Below are positions 8,641 through 16,521 of a DNA stretch of 64,000 bases, piece by piece. This DNA is from Roseiarcus sp963758335 (GTDB lineage: Bacteria > Pseudomonadota > Alphaproteobacteria > Rhizobiales > Beijerinckiaceae). Every line of letters begins with the position of its first letter. Within the stretch, counting starts at the first letter, position 1. Below the pieces are notes generated by a model that saw only the letters and a list, made by a program, of their open reading frames with translations, was not told the DNA's origin and did no database searches. The position numbers and the translations under genes are program-made. The stretch is from positions 2,294,001 to 2,358,000 of the forward strand of contig CAVWVF010000004.1 of the NCBI GenBank assembly GCA_963758335.1, in the 5' to 3' direction.

Positions 8641-10854
8641 TTATTGGATTCGGCTGAAGAGGGTGGGTTGGCGCTCTATCACTTTGATCCGTAATCCTCT
8701 TTTGCCGCCTTTGGTGACGTGAGCCGCTTCGACCTCTCCGCGCTTTACACGCTGCAAGACGGTCTGGCGCGTCACGCCGAGCGCGCGGGTGGCCTCCTGC
8801 ATGGTGATGAAGCCGTCGCCGGCCGCCTCGGTGAACTTCGCTTTGAGCTCATCGGTCATGCGGATGCGCCAGGGCGCCCCCGGGGTCACCTGCTCACCGG
8901 GTATAAGGCCGTCATTGAGCCAGCGATGCAGGGTCGATGGCGCGACGTTGAGCGCCGCCGCGGCCGCCGCAACAGTCATGATCTCTCCTTCGGCGACCTC
9001 CGGCTTGGGCTGGAAACACGGGATGCGCCAATGGGTACGCAAACTGGCGACCCGATTGGCCTCGAAGCGATGGCCGCGGGCCGTCGTCCGCCCCTGGCGA
9101 TTGAGAATGCCGGCGATCACCGTGTCCGGATAGAGGGCCGCCAGCCGGCGCACGAGGTCCAGGGTCTCTTCATCAGTTCGAACTGTTGCGGGTCTTGAGC
9201 GAGGTAGCGGCACGTCGAGATCGGTCAACGCGCCACCCTTCCAGCGCAGAGTGAGGTGGGCCGATGACTTGTCACGGTCAACCGAGAGGATCACCTCCTC
9301 GATGAGGGCTCGCAAAAGCTCCTTGCGGTCGCGCGGTGTGGTCGTCGGCGCATCCCAGACAGTGGCGAGGTCGGCCCCGAGGGCGAGCAGGCGAACACGC
9401 TCCTCCTGGCCGAGGACGCGGGGGCGTTGCTCCAGGCGGCGGGCGAGTTCATCCTTCGCAGCCTCAAGGTCCGCCAGGCGCTGCTCCCACTCGCGCTCGA
9501 GCCCACGGGCGACGAGCCGGTTGTCCGGGTCGACCGCCATGTAACGACGCTCGGCGCGGCTGGCTTCATAGCTCGCGCGTTCGACGCCCAGCCGCCATTG
9601 CTTGAGCGCCGCTTCGCTGTCGGCTTCGAGGCGCTCCGCGGCGGCAATGGTGGCGGCGAGCTTGGCTGGCTCTAGCGCGGCGAGGAAGGTCTTTGCGATC
9701 GCCTCGTCGATCTGCACGCCGCCCACGTTGAGACAATAACAACCGCGGCCCTCGACAATGGTCTTACCCGCGCAATGGTATCCAGGGGTGGTGTTGCGTC
9801 CGCTGTAGTGCGTCTTCAAACGCCGACCGCAGTGGCCGCAACTGGCCAGGCCCTGCAGAAGCGCCGAGCCCTCTCTCACGGCGCCGCCCACCTTGTGCGG
9901 CCCAGGGCGGGTGTTGGCAGCGAGCCGGGCTTGGTTGGCCTCGTACGTTGGCCAATCGATGAAGCCTTCATGGTGCTCCTTGATCAGCACTTGCCACTCA
10001 GACTGGGGTAAGTGTCGCATGCGTTTTTTGCGCCGGCCAGAGACGTCGAGCGTTACCTCCCGGCGCGTCTTACCGTAGGCATATGCGCCCGCATAGACCG
10101 GGTTGCTCAACACATGGTGGATGGCGGTGTAGCTGGCCTCCACCCAGCGGATTTCGCACCGCTGATGCATCCGCAGCGGTAGGCGAAGGCCCTGCGATCG
10201 GAACCACAGCCACACACGCCGCGCCGAACCGGTCTCGGCGAATCGCGTGAAGACCGAGGCGATCGTTGTGCGCACGGCCTCATCGGGGTGGAAGCGGACT
10301 TCGCCATCGGCCTCGCCCCAGACAAAGCCGACCGGCAGGCCGCGCCGAAGCTCGCCACGCGCCGCCTTGTTGCGGATGCCGCCGTTGAGCCGGGCGCGCA
10401 GGACGTAGAGCTCCGCCTCGCTCATGGTGCCCTTCAACCCGAGCAGGAGCCGGTCGTTGAATAGCGCCGGGTGATAGACCCCATCCGCATCGCCGATCAA
10501 CGTGTCGGACAGGCCGCACAGGTCGATGAGCCGATACCAGTCGGCATTGTTGCGGGCCAATCTGGACACCTCCAGGCCCAACACCAGACCGACGTGTCCA
10601 AGGGCAACCTCGGCGGTCAGCCGCGCGAAGCCTGATCGCGCGACTGCGCCGGAGCCGGTCAGACCGAGGTCCTCGTCGATGACGACAACCCGATCGGTCG
10701 GCCACCCAAGCTCACTGGCCTTATGCGCCAAGGCGTACTGTCGATCGGTCGACTCGCGGTTGTGCTCAACCTGGGCGGAGCTGGACTGGCGCAGATAGAC
10801 GACGGCCACGCGGGTAAGGTGACTGGAGGTGATCTTCTGGATGTCACTCATCAC
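8641..10854 (-). CDS. large serine recombinase
   Basis: A 737-residue site-specific recombinase. The N-terminal resolvase domain has Y20-L-R-Q-S24 (S24 the likely nucleophile), VSRLARNNADWYRLI and GLKGTMSEAELYVLRAR. A recombinase domain (KAARGELRRGLPVGFVW) and a zinc beta-ribbon (SCGHCGRRL...YHCAGK...GCYCLN) follow, then a coiled coil. The C-terminal 120 residues add two small HTH domains (APSTLHRWLNDGLIPG and MQEATRALGVTRQTVLQRVK), an unusual extra DNA-binding module. The start is GTG 10854 or ATG 10851 and overlaps the upstream reading frames (TGATG), suggesting translational coupling. It appears intact and probably moves the element in which it lies. Confidence 0.9.
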   Translation of the reverse strand: MMSDIQKITSSHLTRVAVVYLRQSSSAQVEHNRESTDRQYALAHKASELGWPTDRVVVIDEDLGLTGSGAVARSGFARLTAEVALGHVGLVLGLEVSRLARNNADWYRLIDLCGLSDTLIGDADGVYHPALFNDRLLLGLKGTMSEAELYVLRARLNGGIRNKAARGELRRGLPVGFVWGEADGEVRFHPDEAVRTTIASVFTRFAETGSARRVWLWFRSQGLRLPLRMHQRCEIRWVEASYTAIHHVLSNPVYAGAYAYGKTRREVTLDVSGRRKKRMRHLPQSEWQVLIKEHHEGFIDWPTYEANQARLAANTRPGPHKVGGAVREGSALLQGLASCGHCGRRLKTHYSGRNTTPGYHCAGKTIVEGRGCYCLNVGGVQIDEAIAKTFLAALEPAKLAATIAAAERLEADSEAALKQWRLGVERASYEASRAERRYMAVDPDNRLVARGLEREWEQRLADLEAAKDELARRLEQRPRVLGQEERVRLLALGADLATVWDAPTTTPRDRKELLRALIEEVILSVDRDKSSAHLTLRWKGGALTDLDVPLPRSRPATVRTDEETLDLVRRLAALYPDTVIAGILNRQGRTTARGHRFEANRVASLRTHWRIPCFQPKPEVAEGEIMTVAAAAAALNVAPSTLHRWLNDGLIPGEQVTPGAPWRIRMTDELKAKFTEAAGDGFITMQEATRALGVTRQTVLQRVKRGEVEAAHVTKGGKRGLRIKVIERQPTLFSRIQ

Positions 10855-11014
10855 TTGTCTCCAGCGCTGAGCTGGCCGCGAGCATCTGCGCGATGAGACG
10901 CGAGAGGATGTCCAGCGCTGCGATCTGGGCCTGCGGATCGATCTGATCCCAGGGCCCCTTCATCCGGGCCGCCAGCGCCGCGGGCCGTTCGAGAAACGCC
11001 AACTCCAACTGCAT
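10844..11014 (-). CDS. small recombinase-associated protein (56 aa)
   Basis: An ATG at 11014 opens a 56-codon frame reading MQLELAFLERPAALAARMKG, PWDQIDPQAQIAALDILSRL and IAQMLAASSALETSDE. It ends 10 bp inside the recombinase gene. Small proteins with a WDxIDPxxQxxALxxLxRLIAQ pattern commonly precede recombinases of this type, so I regard it as a real accessory gene. It overlaps the 3' part of orfA in another frame. Confidence 0.55.
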   Translation of the reverse strand: MQLELAFLERPAALAARMKGPWDQIDPQAQIAALDILSRLIAQMLAASSALETSDE

Positions 11015-11303
11015 GATCGCCCTCCTCTCCGGGGGCCAACTCGGCGAGTCGGCTGAGAAGAGCGTCGATGACGGCGCGCGCCTTGATCAAATCACCCACT
11101 GCGCAAAGGTCCTCGCCGTCCTTAACCTCTCCCGGCGCGTCGATGCCGCAGCTCCCCAACCAGTCCGTCCAGGCTGACGGAATGAGGGATCGGCTGCCGT
11201 CGGGCAGCACCACCAACAACAACGGCACGCCGCGCCGCGTCAGGCCGTTGATCACGGCGAGGCGGCGTCCTTGGAAGGGATGCCGCCTGCGGGTGATGAC
11301 CAC
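10851..11303 (-). CDS. element orfA protein, DUF5372-like
   Basis: Residues 1-90 (MVITRRRHPFQGRRLAVING, LPDGSRSLIPSAWTDW) resemble the small DUF5372-type proteins encoded upstream of recombinases in rhizobial elements. The C-terminal 60 residues overlap the 56-aa gene in a different frame and are of low complexity, so the natural protein may end earlier, with a frameshift near 11020. The function is unknown; it is probably expressed together with the recombinase. Confidence 0.5.
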   Translation of the reverse strand: MVITRRRHPFQGRRLAVINGLTRRGVPLLLVVLPDGSRSLIPSAWTDWLGSCGIDAPGEVKDGEDLCAVGDLIKARAVIDALLSRLAELAPGEEGDHAVGVGVSRTARGAGGPDEGALGSDRSAGPDRSAGHPLASHRADARGQLSAGDK

Positions 11304-11349
11304 TGAAGTCGGAAGGTCTTGGGAATGGGTAGTCTGTGGTGTCTTCGTT

Positions 11350-12163
11350 CGGGAGCATTCCCCATGCCGAGCTTTTGAAGTCGGCAGCGCGCCGGATCGT
11401 TGATCGGCGCGTGCTGCATCTGATCAGGATGTGGCTGGATTGTCCCGTGGAAGAAACCGACGATCGAGGACGGAAGACACGCACGACCGAGGCGCGGGAC
11501 AAGCGGCGCGGCATTCCGCAGGGCTCGCCCCTCTCACCCTTGCGGGCCAATATTTACATGCGCCGGTTCGTGCTGGGATGGAAGATGTTCGGGCTTGAGC
11601 GAACCCTCGGCGCGCGGCTCGTGACCTACGCCGACGACCTCGTGATTCTGTGCAGAAGGGGCAAAGCCGAAGCGGCCTTGCAGAGACTGCGGGAGATCAT
11701 GGGCAAGCTGAAGCTGACGGTGAACGAGGAGAAGACGCGCATCTGCAAAGTGCCGGAAGGAGAGTTCGACTTTCTGGGATACACGTTCGGGCGAATGTTT
11801 TCGGCGCGGACCGGCCAGGCTCGTATCGGCTACCGGCCGTCAAAGAAAAGGATTCAGCGGGTGGTCGAGAAGGTCCACGCGCTGATGGACCGATCGTGCA
11901 CATGGCAAGAGACCACAACGCTGGTGGGCAAAGTGAACCGCACGCTGCGCGGATGGGCGAACTACTTTTCGGTAGGCGTCGTCAGCAAGGCGTATCGGGC
12001 GCTCGATGCCTACGCGGCGATGCGGTTGCGCCGGTGGTTGCGCTTCAAGCACAAAGTCAGGCGACGCAAGGGCGGGAGCTATCCACTCTCGCACCTCTAC
12101 GGGCACTTCGGGCTCGTACGTCTGAGCCGGCTTGGGCACGACGTGCCGTGGGCGAAGGCGTGA
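11350..12163 (+). pseudogene. group II intron RT/maturase, C-terminal part
   Basis: Continues the RT split at 8613: FGSIPHAELLK, RRGIPQGSPLSPLRANIYM, the catalytic YADD box (LVTYADDLVILCRRGK), FLGYTF, and the maturase X domain with NRTLRGWANYFSVG, ending ...GHDVPWAKA. Without the first part it lacks the finger motifs, so it is not functional alone. No stop interrupts the block. Confidence 0.8.
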
Positions 12164-12174
12164 GGTCTTGTCCG

Positions 12175-12210
12175 AGAGCCGGATGCAGGAAATCTGCCTG
12201 TCCGGTTCGA
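12175..12210 (+). ncRNA. group II intron domain V
   Basis: The hairpin AGAGCCGGATG ... GAAA ... CTGTCCGGTTC has the AGC-type catalytic triad region and GNRA-like loop of domain V, 12 bp after the maturase stop. A domain VI-like stretch follows (GATGAGGGGG). It marks the 3' end of the split intron near 12240. Confidence 0.65.
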
Positions 12211-12240
12211 TGAGGGGGTTGTGTCAAGAAGACGCGCAAG

Positions 12241-12859
12241 CGTCATGCTGTACGATAGATGAAGGAGGACCCTTCGAAGTCGCTTTGTAGGAGGAGGCTT
12301 CAAACCGCCATGAGCTGCTTCGGTCAAAAGCCGCGGTGGTGAACGTCATGGTCAAAAGGCGTGGCAGTGATCACGTCAGGTATGGATGAGAGAGACGAGC
12401 GCAAGCGAACCTCTGATGACGCATCGAAACGAACTTGGACGGCATCGAAACCGGGGTCTCCCTCTTGCTCCGGGATCAGCGTGGAAGATACCTACCTACT
12501 GACCATGCGGTGTCCGGTGTTCAGGAGGCGTGACTCTCGCCCAGGCTTTCGTATGGAACTTGAGACCCTGACTGGCCATGCCAAGGGAAAAGGCTCAAGC
12601 GGCTCACCCGCAAGGCCGAAAGTACCGATGGGCCAGTCAGGCGCGGACCGCCCCATAGTAGCGACGAAGCGGGGTAATGCCCGTGGAGCGAAGGGGGTGG
12701 GTCACTCGCGGCATTTGTTGGGTCAACGGGAGACCGGAGGAACCCAGCTCTTTCGCCGGAAGGCGCCAGCCTTCGTTGAGTGGCACGAGCCGGATGAGGC
12801 GAGAGTTCTCACGTCCGGTTCTGTGAGAGGCTCGGGGTGAAATTCCCCGGGCCTACTCG
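12241..12859 (+). mobile_element. group II intron without ORF, partial
   Basis: The region has the sequence texture of group II intron domains I-III (GCAAGCGAACCTCTGATGA near 12399; TAGTAGCGACGAAGCGGGG at 12657), no coding frame, and a second domain V at 12787-12821 (GAGCCGGATGAGGCGAG ... CTCACGTCCGGTTC). A GGCTCGGGGTGAAATTCCCCG stem and CCTACTCG follow, the usual 3' intron terminus at about 12859. The 5' boundary is not clear. It lies directly behind the previous intron, as if one inserted next to the other. Confidence 0.6.
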
Positions 12860-13660
12860 GCGTGTGGAAACGGAGCCACGGCTGAGCCACTAAGGCACCG
12901 CCAGACGAAAGGGGCGGCAACAGACATGCTCAACCTAAAGCCGCCGCGCCACACTCCTACTCTACGCAAACCGGTCAAGCGGATGGTGTTGGGCTGGCCC
13001 CGCTCTCTCCAATGGATCACGCTACTCCGGGCCCAGCGCCTAGCAGCCTGTCGGACAGGGGGTTGCGGCGCGGGCTAGCCCGACTTCGCGGATTCGACCG
13101 GTCACAAGGCATTTTTTGACCTTTTGCGCTGGCCAAGTATTTGACTTTGCTTGCATCGATTGCACAGAACCAGCCGAAAACCCGCTGTAGCGAAGACCAA
13201 CTAAACTCAACTCAGATTCCAAAGCACCACGAATCGTGTCACTGTCGATATTTATATTCCGCTCGGACGCTTGAGCTTTGCTTTACCAGCCTTGCTGTCG
13301 TCGAAACTGCACCTTTGCGGCCCCCCTCTGAAGCTGTCTTGTAGTGAAGACCTTTTAGGTCAAGTTATTGATTTTATTGACCCAGGAATTCGAAAAACAG
13401 CCCAATCCGCGAAGACGGGCCTAGCCGAGGACACGCCCATAAAATCAATGACTTATGATGGGGCGATGTCCCCCGAAACGCGGCTGGGGGACACCAGGGG
13501 AATTTTCCGTGGATTTCACTCCAGGAAAACCGGCGCACGCCTCGCCCGGGCTCCTTGTGCCGTTTGGCGAGGAAGCGGCGAACGCTCTCGCTGACATGGT
13601 GATCGACGGCTCGATAGGCCGACGCGCGAGTTCCGTAGCTGAAGTACGCGCGGCCTCCCG
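12860..13660. other. no recognisable gene; hairpin at 13467-13493
   Basis: No open frame here resembles a known protein. A perfect 8-bp stem (TGTCCCCC 13467-13474 / GGGGGACA 13486-13493) could be a terminator or an IS end. The AT-richer stretch 13140-13400 differs from its surroundings and is probably mobile-element debris. Confidence 0.4.
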
Positions 13661-13663
13661 CGA

Positions 13664-14345
13664 GGGTGATCGAGGGTAAACTTGATCTGTCCTATCGCGA
13701 ACTCGGCCGGCAAAATCTCAAGAATATCGTCAAACCTGTCGAGGTCTATGGGATCCTTTTCGATACCGCGGTGGCCCCCGGTTCCCAGTTTCTTACCACC
13801 GCAAACCTCAAGCAGGAGATTCGCTACTGCAAGGCACCCGACGGCGTCCGGCTGGCCTACGCGACGGTCGGTACGGGACCGCCCATTCTGAGGTCGGCGC
13901 ATTGGCTCGGTCATCTCGAATATGACTGGGAGTTGCCGCTTGCTCGGCCATTTCTTCTTGGACTCGCCAAGGATTACACTTTGATCAGATACGACGCGCG
14001 CGGCAACGGTCTGTCGGACTGGGACGTTCGCGAACTTTCCCTGGATGCCTGGGTGAGCGACATGGAGACAGTCGCCGACGCCGCCGGGCTCGGCCGTTTC
14101 CCGTTACTCGGAGTCTCCAGGGATGCGCCGTGTCGATTGCGTATGCCGCGCGGCATCCGGAACGGGTGTCGCATTTGATTTTGTACGGCGGCTTTGCGGT
14201 GGGGACCAACAAGCGGCCGAATGTGACGGCGGCGGACCGTGAACGCTTTGCCGCGATGCAGACGCTCGTCAGGCAAGGCTGGGCGCCGACAATCCGGCCT
14301 TCCGTCAGATCTTTACCTCCTTGATGATGCCCGCCGCCACTAAGA
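13664..14345 (+). pseudogene. class III adenylate cyclase - alpha/beta hydrolase fusion, remnant
   Basis: The frame begins with the end of a guanylate/adenylate cyclase catalytic domain (YRELGRQNLKNIVKPVEVYG) and continues into an alpha/beta hydrolase: YCKAPDGVRLAYATVGTGPP, LIRYDARGNGLSDW. A frame change near 14120 leads to SIAYAARHPERVSHLILYGG and another near 14285 to GADNPAFRQIFTSLMMPAAT. The expected nucleophile elbow is spoiled (GVSRD). The cyclase core is missing. The family couples cAMP signalling and hydrolase-like sensor domains; this copy is dead. Confidence 0.7.
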
Positions 14346-14364
14346 GGCCGTTTCGAAATTGGTG

Positions 14365-15987
14365 TCAGGCGTGCAGCTCACCGAGCAACGCCTTAGCCTC
14401 TTTCAGATCGAGCGTGCCGAAGCCTTCAGTGAACCAGCCATAGACCGGAGCCAGCACGGCATAACCCTCGCTGCGCCTCCCCTGTTCGCCCAACAGCATC
14501 GCCAGGCTTGTCGCGGCGCGCAGTTCAACCGACTTGGCCTGCTGCCCCGCCGCAACGCTGATTGCTTGGCGATACAGTCGCTCAGCTGCACCTCGGTCGT
14601 CGTTAGGGCCGCGTAGCAGCAAGTCGCCGCGCAAGCGGAGATACCCCGCCCGCCACCATTCGTCAGTACTTCGTTCACCCTGGATCAGGACCGCCTTGCC
14701 CTCCTCAAAATTGCCGGCTCGCAGTTCGGCTTCGACCAAGATGGCGCGGTAAAGGTCCAAGTTCACATGCGCAGTGGTGGCATAGGTGGCGACAGCCGCG
14801 CGCAATTCGGCCAGGCCGGCTTGCGCGTCAAGCTGTTGAATGAGCGCCCACCCATGAAAGACGCCGCCGATCGCCTCGTACAATTTCAGGCCATGCTCGC
14901 TACCTAGCGCCAGCAGCTGCGCATTGCACGCGAGTACGTCAGCCGCTTGCCGCCGCAGAAAATAAACGCTGGTAGCGAACCACAGCGAGTGAAGGAGGCT
15001 CGGCAAATGATCCAAGGTCTCACCCAACACGATGCTTTCGCGGGCGCTCTGCACGGCCCGATCGGGCCAGCCCAGCTCCCACAGCACGACTGCACCCTGT
15101 CCGTTGCCGCAGACCCCTGGATCGTGACCGCCGTACATCAGCGCATGGTGGCGATGCCTTTCCGGGTCGTAGAGCGCAAGACCGGAGCGCACGTGCTCGC
15201 TGGCGCTGGCGAATTCTCCATTCCAGATGCGTGTCGACCAAGAGGAATGATGGGCTTGCAGCAGCAGTTCGGCGTCGCCGGCCCGCTCGGCGGCCTCGAC
15301 CATTTCGCCCAAATACTGGAGCCGTAGGCGCATGTGGTCGCTAGCGCTCTTCGCCCGGATCGTGATCCACAACCCCCAGGTTGCGGCAAACCGGTCGCGA
15401 TCGTCGCCGAGCCGCCGAGCCAGTTCGGCGGCGCGCTGATAGCCGGTTGACGCCTCGGCGTCACCGAACCCACGTCTTGACACCAGCGCCGGGCCAAGCG
15501 CCAGCTGCAATGCCAGCTCCAGGCGGTTACGCTCCACGGTCTCCGGCAGCCCGCGCACCGCGGCGATTCCGATAAAGAGAAAATAGAGCAGCGCCGGCCA
15601 CGCGCCGAAGATGACGGGGGCCGAGAGATACCCGGCGAGGAGATAGAGCAGCAGAGTTGGAAAGCTGGTTTCGATCAGAGCGTTCGCATAGCGCCCGAAG
15701 ACCGGAAAATTTCGACCGCGACGAAGCAGGATGGTGAGAAAGGCAGCCGCGAGCAGCTCATAGGCAATGAAAGGTGGGAAGACCGTCAATGATTTACGCA
15801 CCGGGAGTCGATCATGGTAGATCGACCTGACGAGGACGGGGGCGAAAGTCGCCGCCATCAGGATCAGGGCAAGAATAACAGCCAGCATGGCGGCCAAGCT
15901 GAGCATACGCCGCCGCTCGCTGACGAGGATCTCGCGGTTCAAGAGCTGCCGAAACGTTGTGTCGGCAGAGTCAGGGGATTCCTGCAT
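14365..15987 (-). CDS. membrane domain fused directly to TPR regulator domain
   Basis: I place the start at 15987 (MQESPDSADTTFRQLL), preceded by AAAGGACGGCG; the open frame extends to 16509 but that part looks non-coding. Residues about 30-160 contain five or six hydrophobic helices (for example LSLAAMLAVILALILMAATF), like the N-terminal membrane region of membrane-bound class III cyclases. From about 165 (LPETVERNRLELALQLALGP) it is the C-terminal TPR domain of cyclase/ATPase regulators to the end. The cyclase and AAA domains that normally lie between are absent, so this looks like an internal-deletion fusion that happens to be in frame. Whether the 540-residue product is made or useful is unknown. 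Confidence 0.6.
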   Translation of the reverse strand: MQESPDSADTTFRQLLNREILVSERRRMLSLAAMLAVILALILMAATFAPVLVRSIYHDRLPVRKSLTVFPPFIAYELLAAAFLTILLRRGRNFPVFGRYANALIETSFPTLLLYLLAGYLSAPVIFGAWPALLYFLFIGIAAVRGLPETVERNRLELALQLALGPALVSRRGFGDAEASTGYQRAAELARRLGDDRDRFAATWGLWITIRAKSASDHMRLRLQYLGEMVEAAERAGDAELLLQAHHSSWSTRIWNGEFASASEHVRSGLALYDPERHRHHALMYGGHDPGVCGNGQGAVVLWELGWPDRAVQSARESIVLGETLDHLPSLLHSLWFATSVYFLRRQAADVLACNAQLLALGSEHGLKLYEAIGGVFHGWALIQQLDAQAGLAELRAAVATYATTAHVNLDLYRAILVEAELRAGNFEEGKAVLIQGERSTDEWWRAGYLRLRGDLLLRGPNDDRGAAERLYRQAISVAAGQQAKSVELRAATSLAMLLGEQGRRSEGYAVLAPVYGWFTEGFGTLDLKEAKALLGELHA

Positions 15988-16521
15988 CGCCGTCCTTTCG
16001 GCCCGCCGGTAAACGGTGAGGCGGGGTTGTGGTCCTTGATGACCACTATCGTACTGACGTAACCCAATTCGCAGACCGTGCGCTTCACCTTCAGGCAATT
16101 GTGGTGAAGCATGCCGATCGCCAGCACGCGACGATCCAGCGCGCAAGGCGGTGTTGGTCGGAGGGGCGCTTGGGGTCGAACGGACGCATTCGCGTTTGTT
16201 TCTCGGACCGCGGCTTCCCGCGCAATCGACGCCTTCAGCCGAAGACCGCTTTCTCCCGCTTCGCGCCCGTTCACAGGGCCGATCTTGAACGGCAGCAAAG
16301 GGTCGACTTGAGCCGTTCGCCGGGCCGTCGGTGAACGACCGGTATTTGCGCAGAGCGGTCATTGCGGATCGCGACAGTGTTCGTCGCAGATGGCTTTGCT
16401 GGTGGAGTAGAGGCCGCTGGGTTTGCGGCTGGCGCCGGGTGTAAATCGCGAGGCTAATTCCGGCAGAAGCGGATTCGCGTAGCGGGACCGCAGAGCGAGC
16501 CGCCGACATGGGAGGAGGCTA
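15988..16521. other. no recognisable gene
   Basis: A stop-free minus-strand frame crosses the region but has no family resemblance. A segment at about 16326-16360 recurs imperfectly at 25354-25390 (about 35 bp, a few mismatches). Confidence 0.4.

Larger units (their letters stand above)
8612..11349 (-). mobile_element. serine-recombinase element inserted in a group II intron ORF
   Basis: About 2.74 kb carrying three minus-strand genes (an orfA protein, a 56-residue protein and a large serine recombinase). The two ends each carry a TT dinucleotide (8612-8613 and 11348-11349). Crossover at TT would precisely regenerate the interrupted RT codon TTC, fitting the 2-bp staggered exchange of serine recombinases. 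No long terminal inverted repeat was seen. Confidence 0.7.
7930..12240 (+). mobile_element. group II intron, 5'-truncated and split by a recombinase element
   Basis: Upstream of the RT the motif TAGTACCGCTGAAGCCGGG (near 8012) and the GGGAAGGGGCC block match the late domain I-III region of bacterial group II introns; the equivalent TAGTAGCGACGAAGCGGG recurs at about 12657. The intron ORF runs 8096-8613 and 11350-12163, interrupted by 2.7 kb of foreign DNA. A domain V hairpin lies at 12175-12210. The early domain I is missing, probably lost at the IS6 scar, so the intron should not splice. Confidence 0.65.

Noticed and set aside
12361..12840. 159-codon plus-strand ORF
   Set aside because: Lies inside group II intron RNA domains; not a protein gene.
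13040..13222. 60-codon minus-strand ORF ending REVGLARAATPCPTGC
   Set aside because: No ribosome site or family; probably chance frame in IS-end DNA.
15988..16509. N-terminal extension of the membrane-TPR protein
   Set aside because: The 174 extra residues are low-complexity and a good ribosome site precedes the ATG at 15987.
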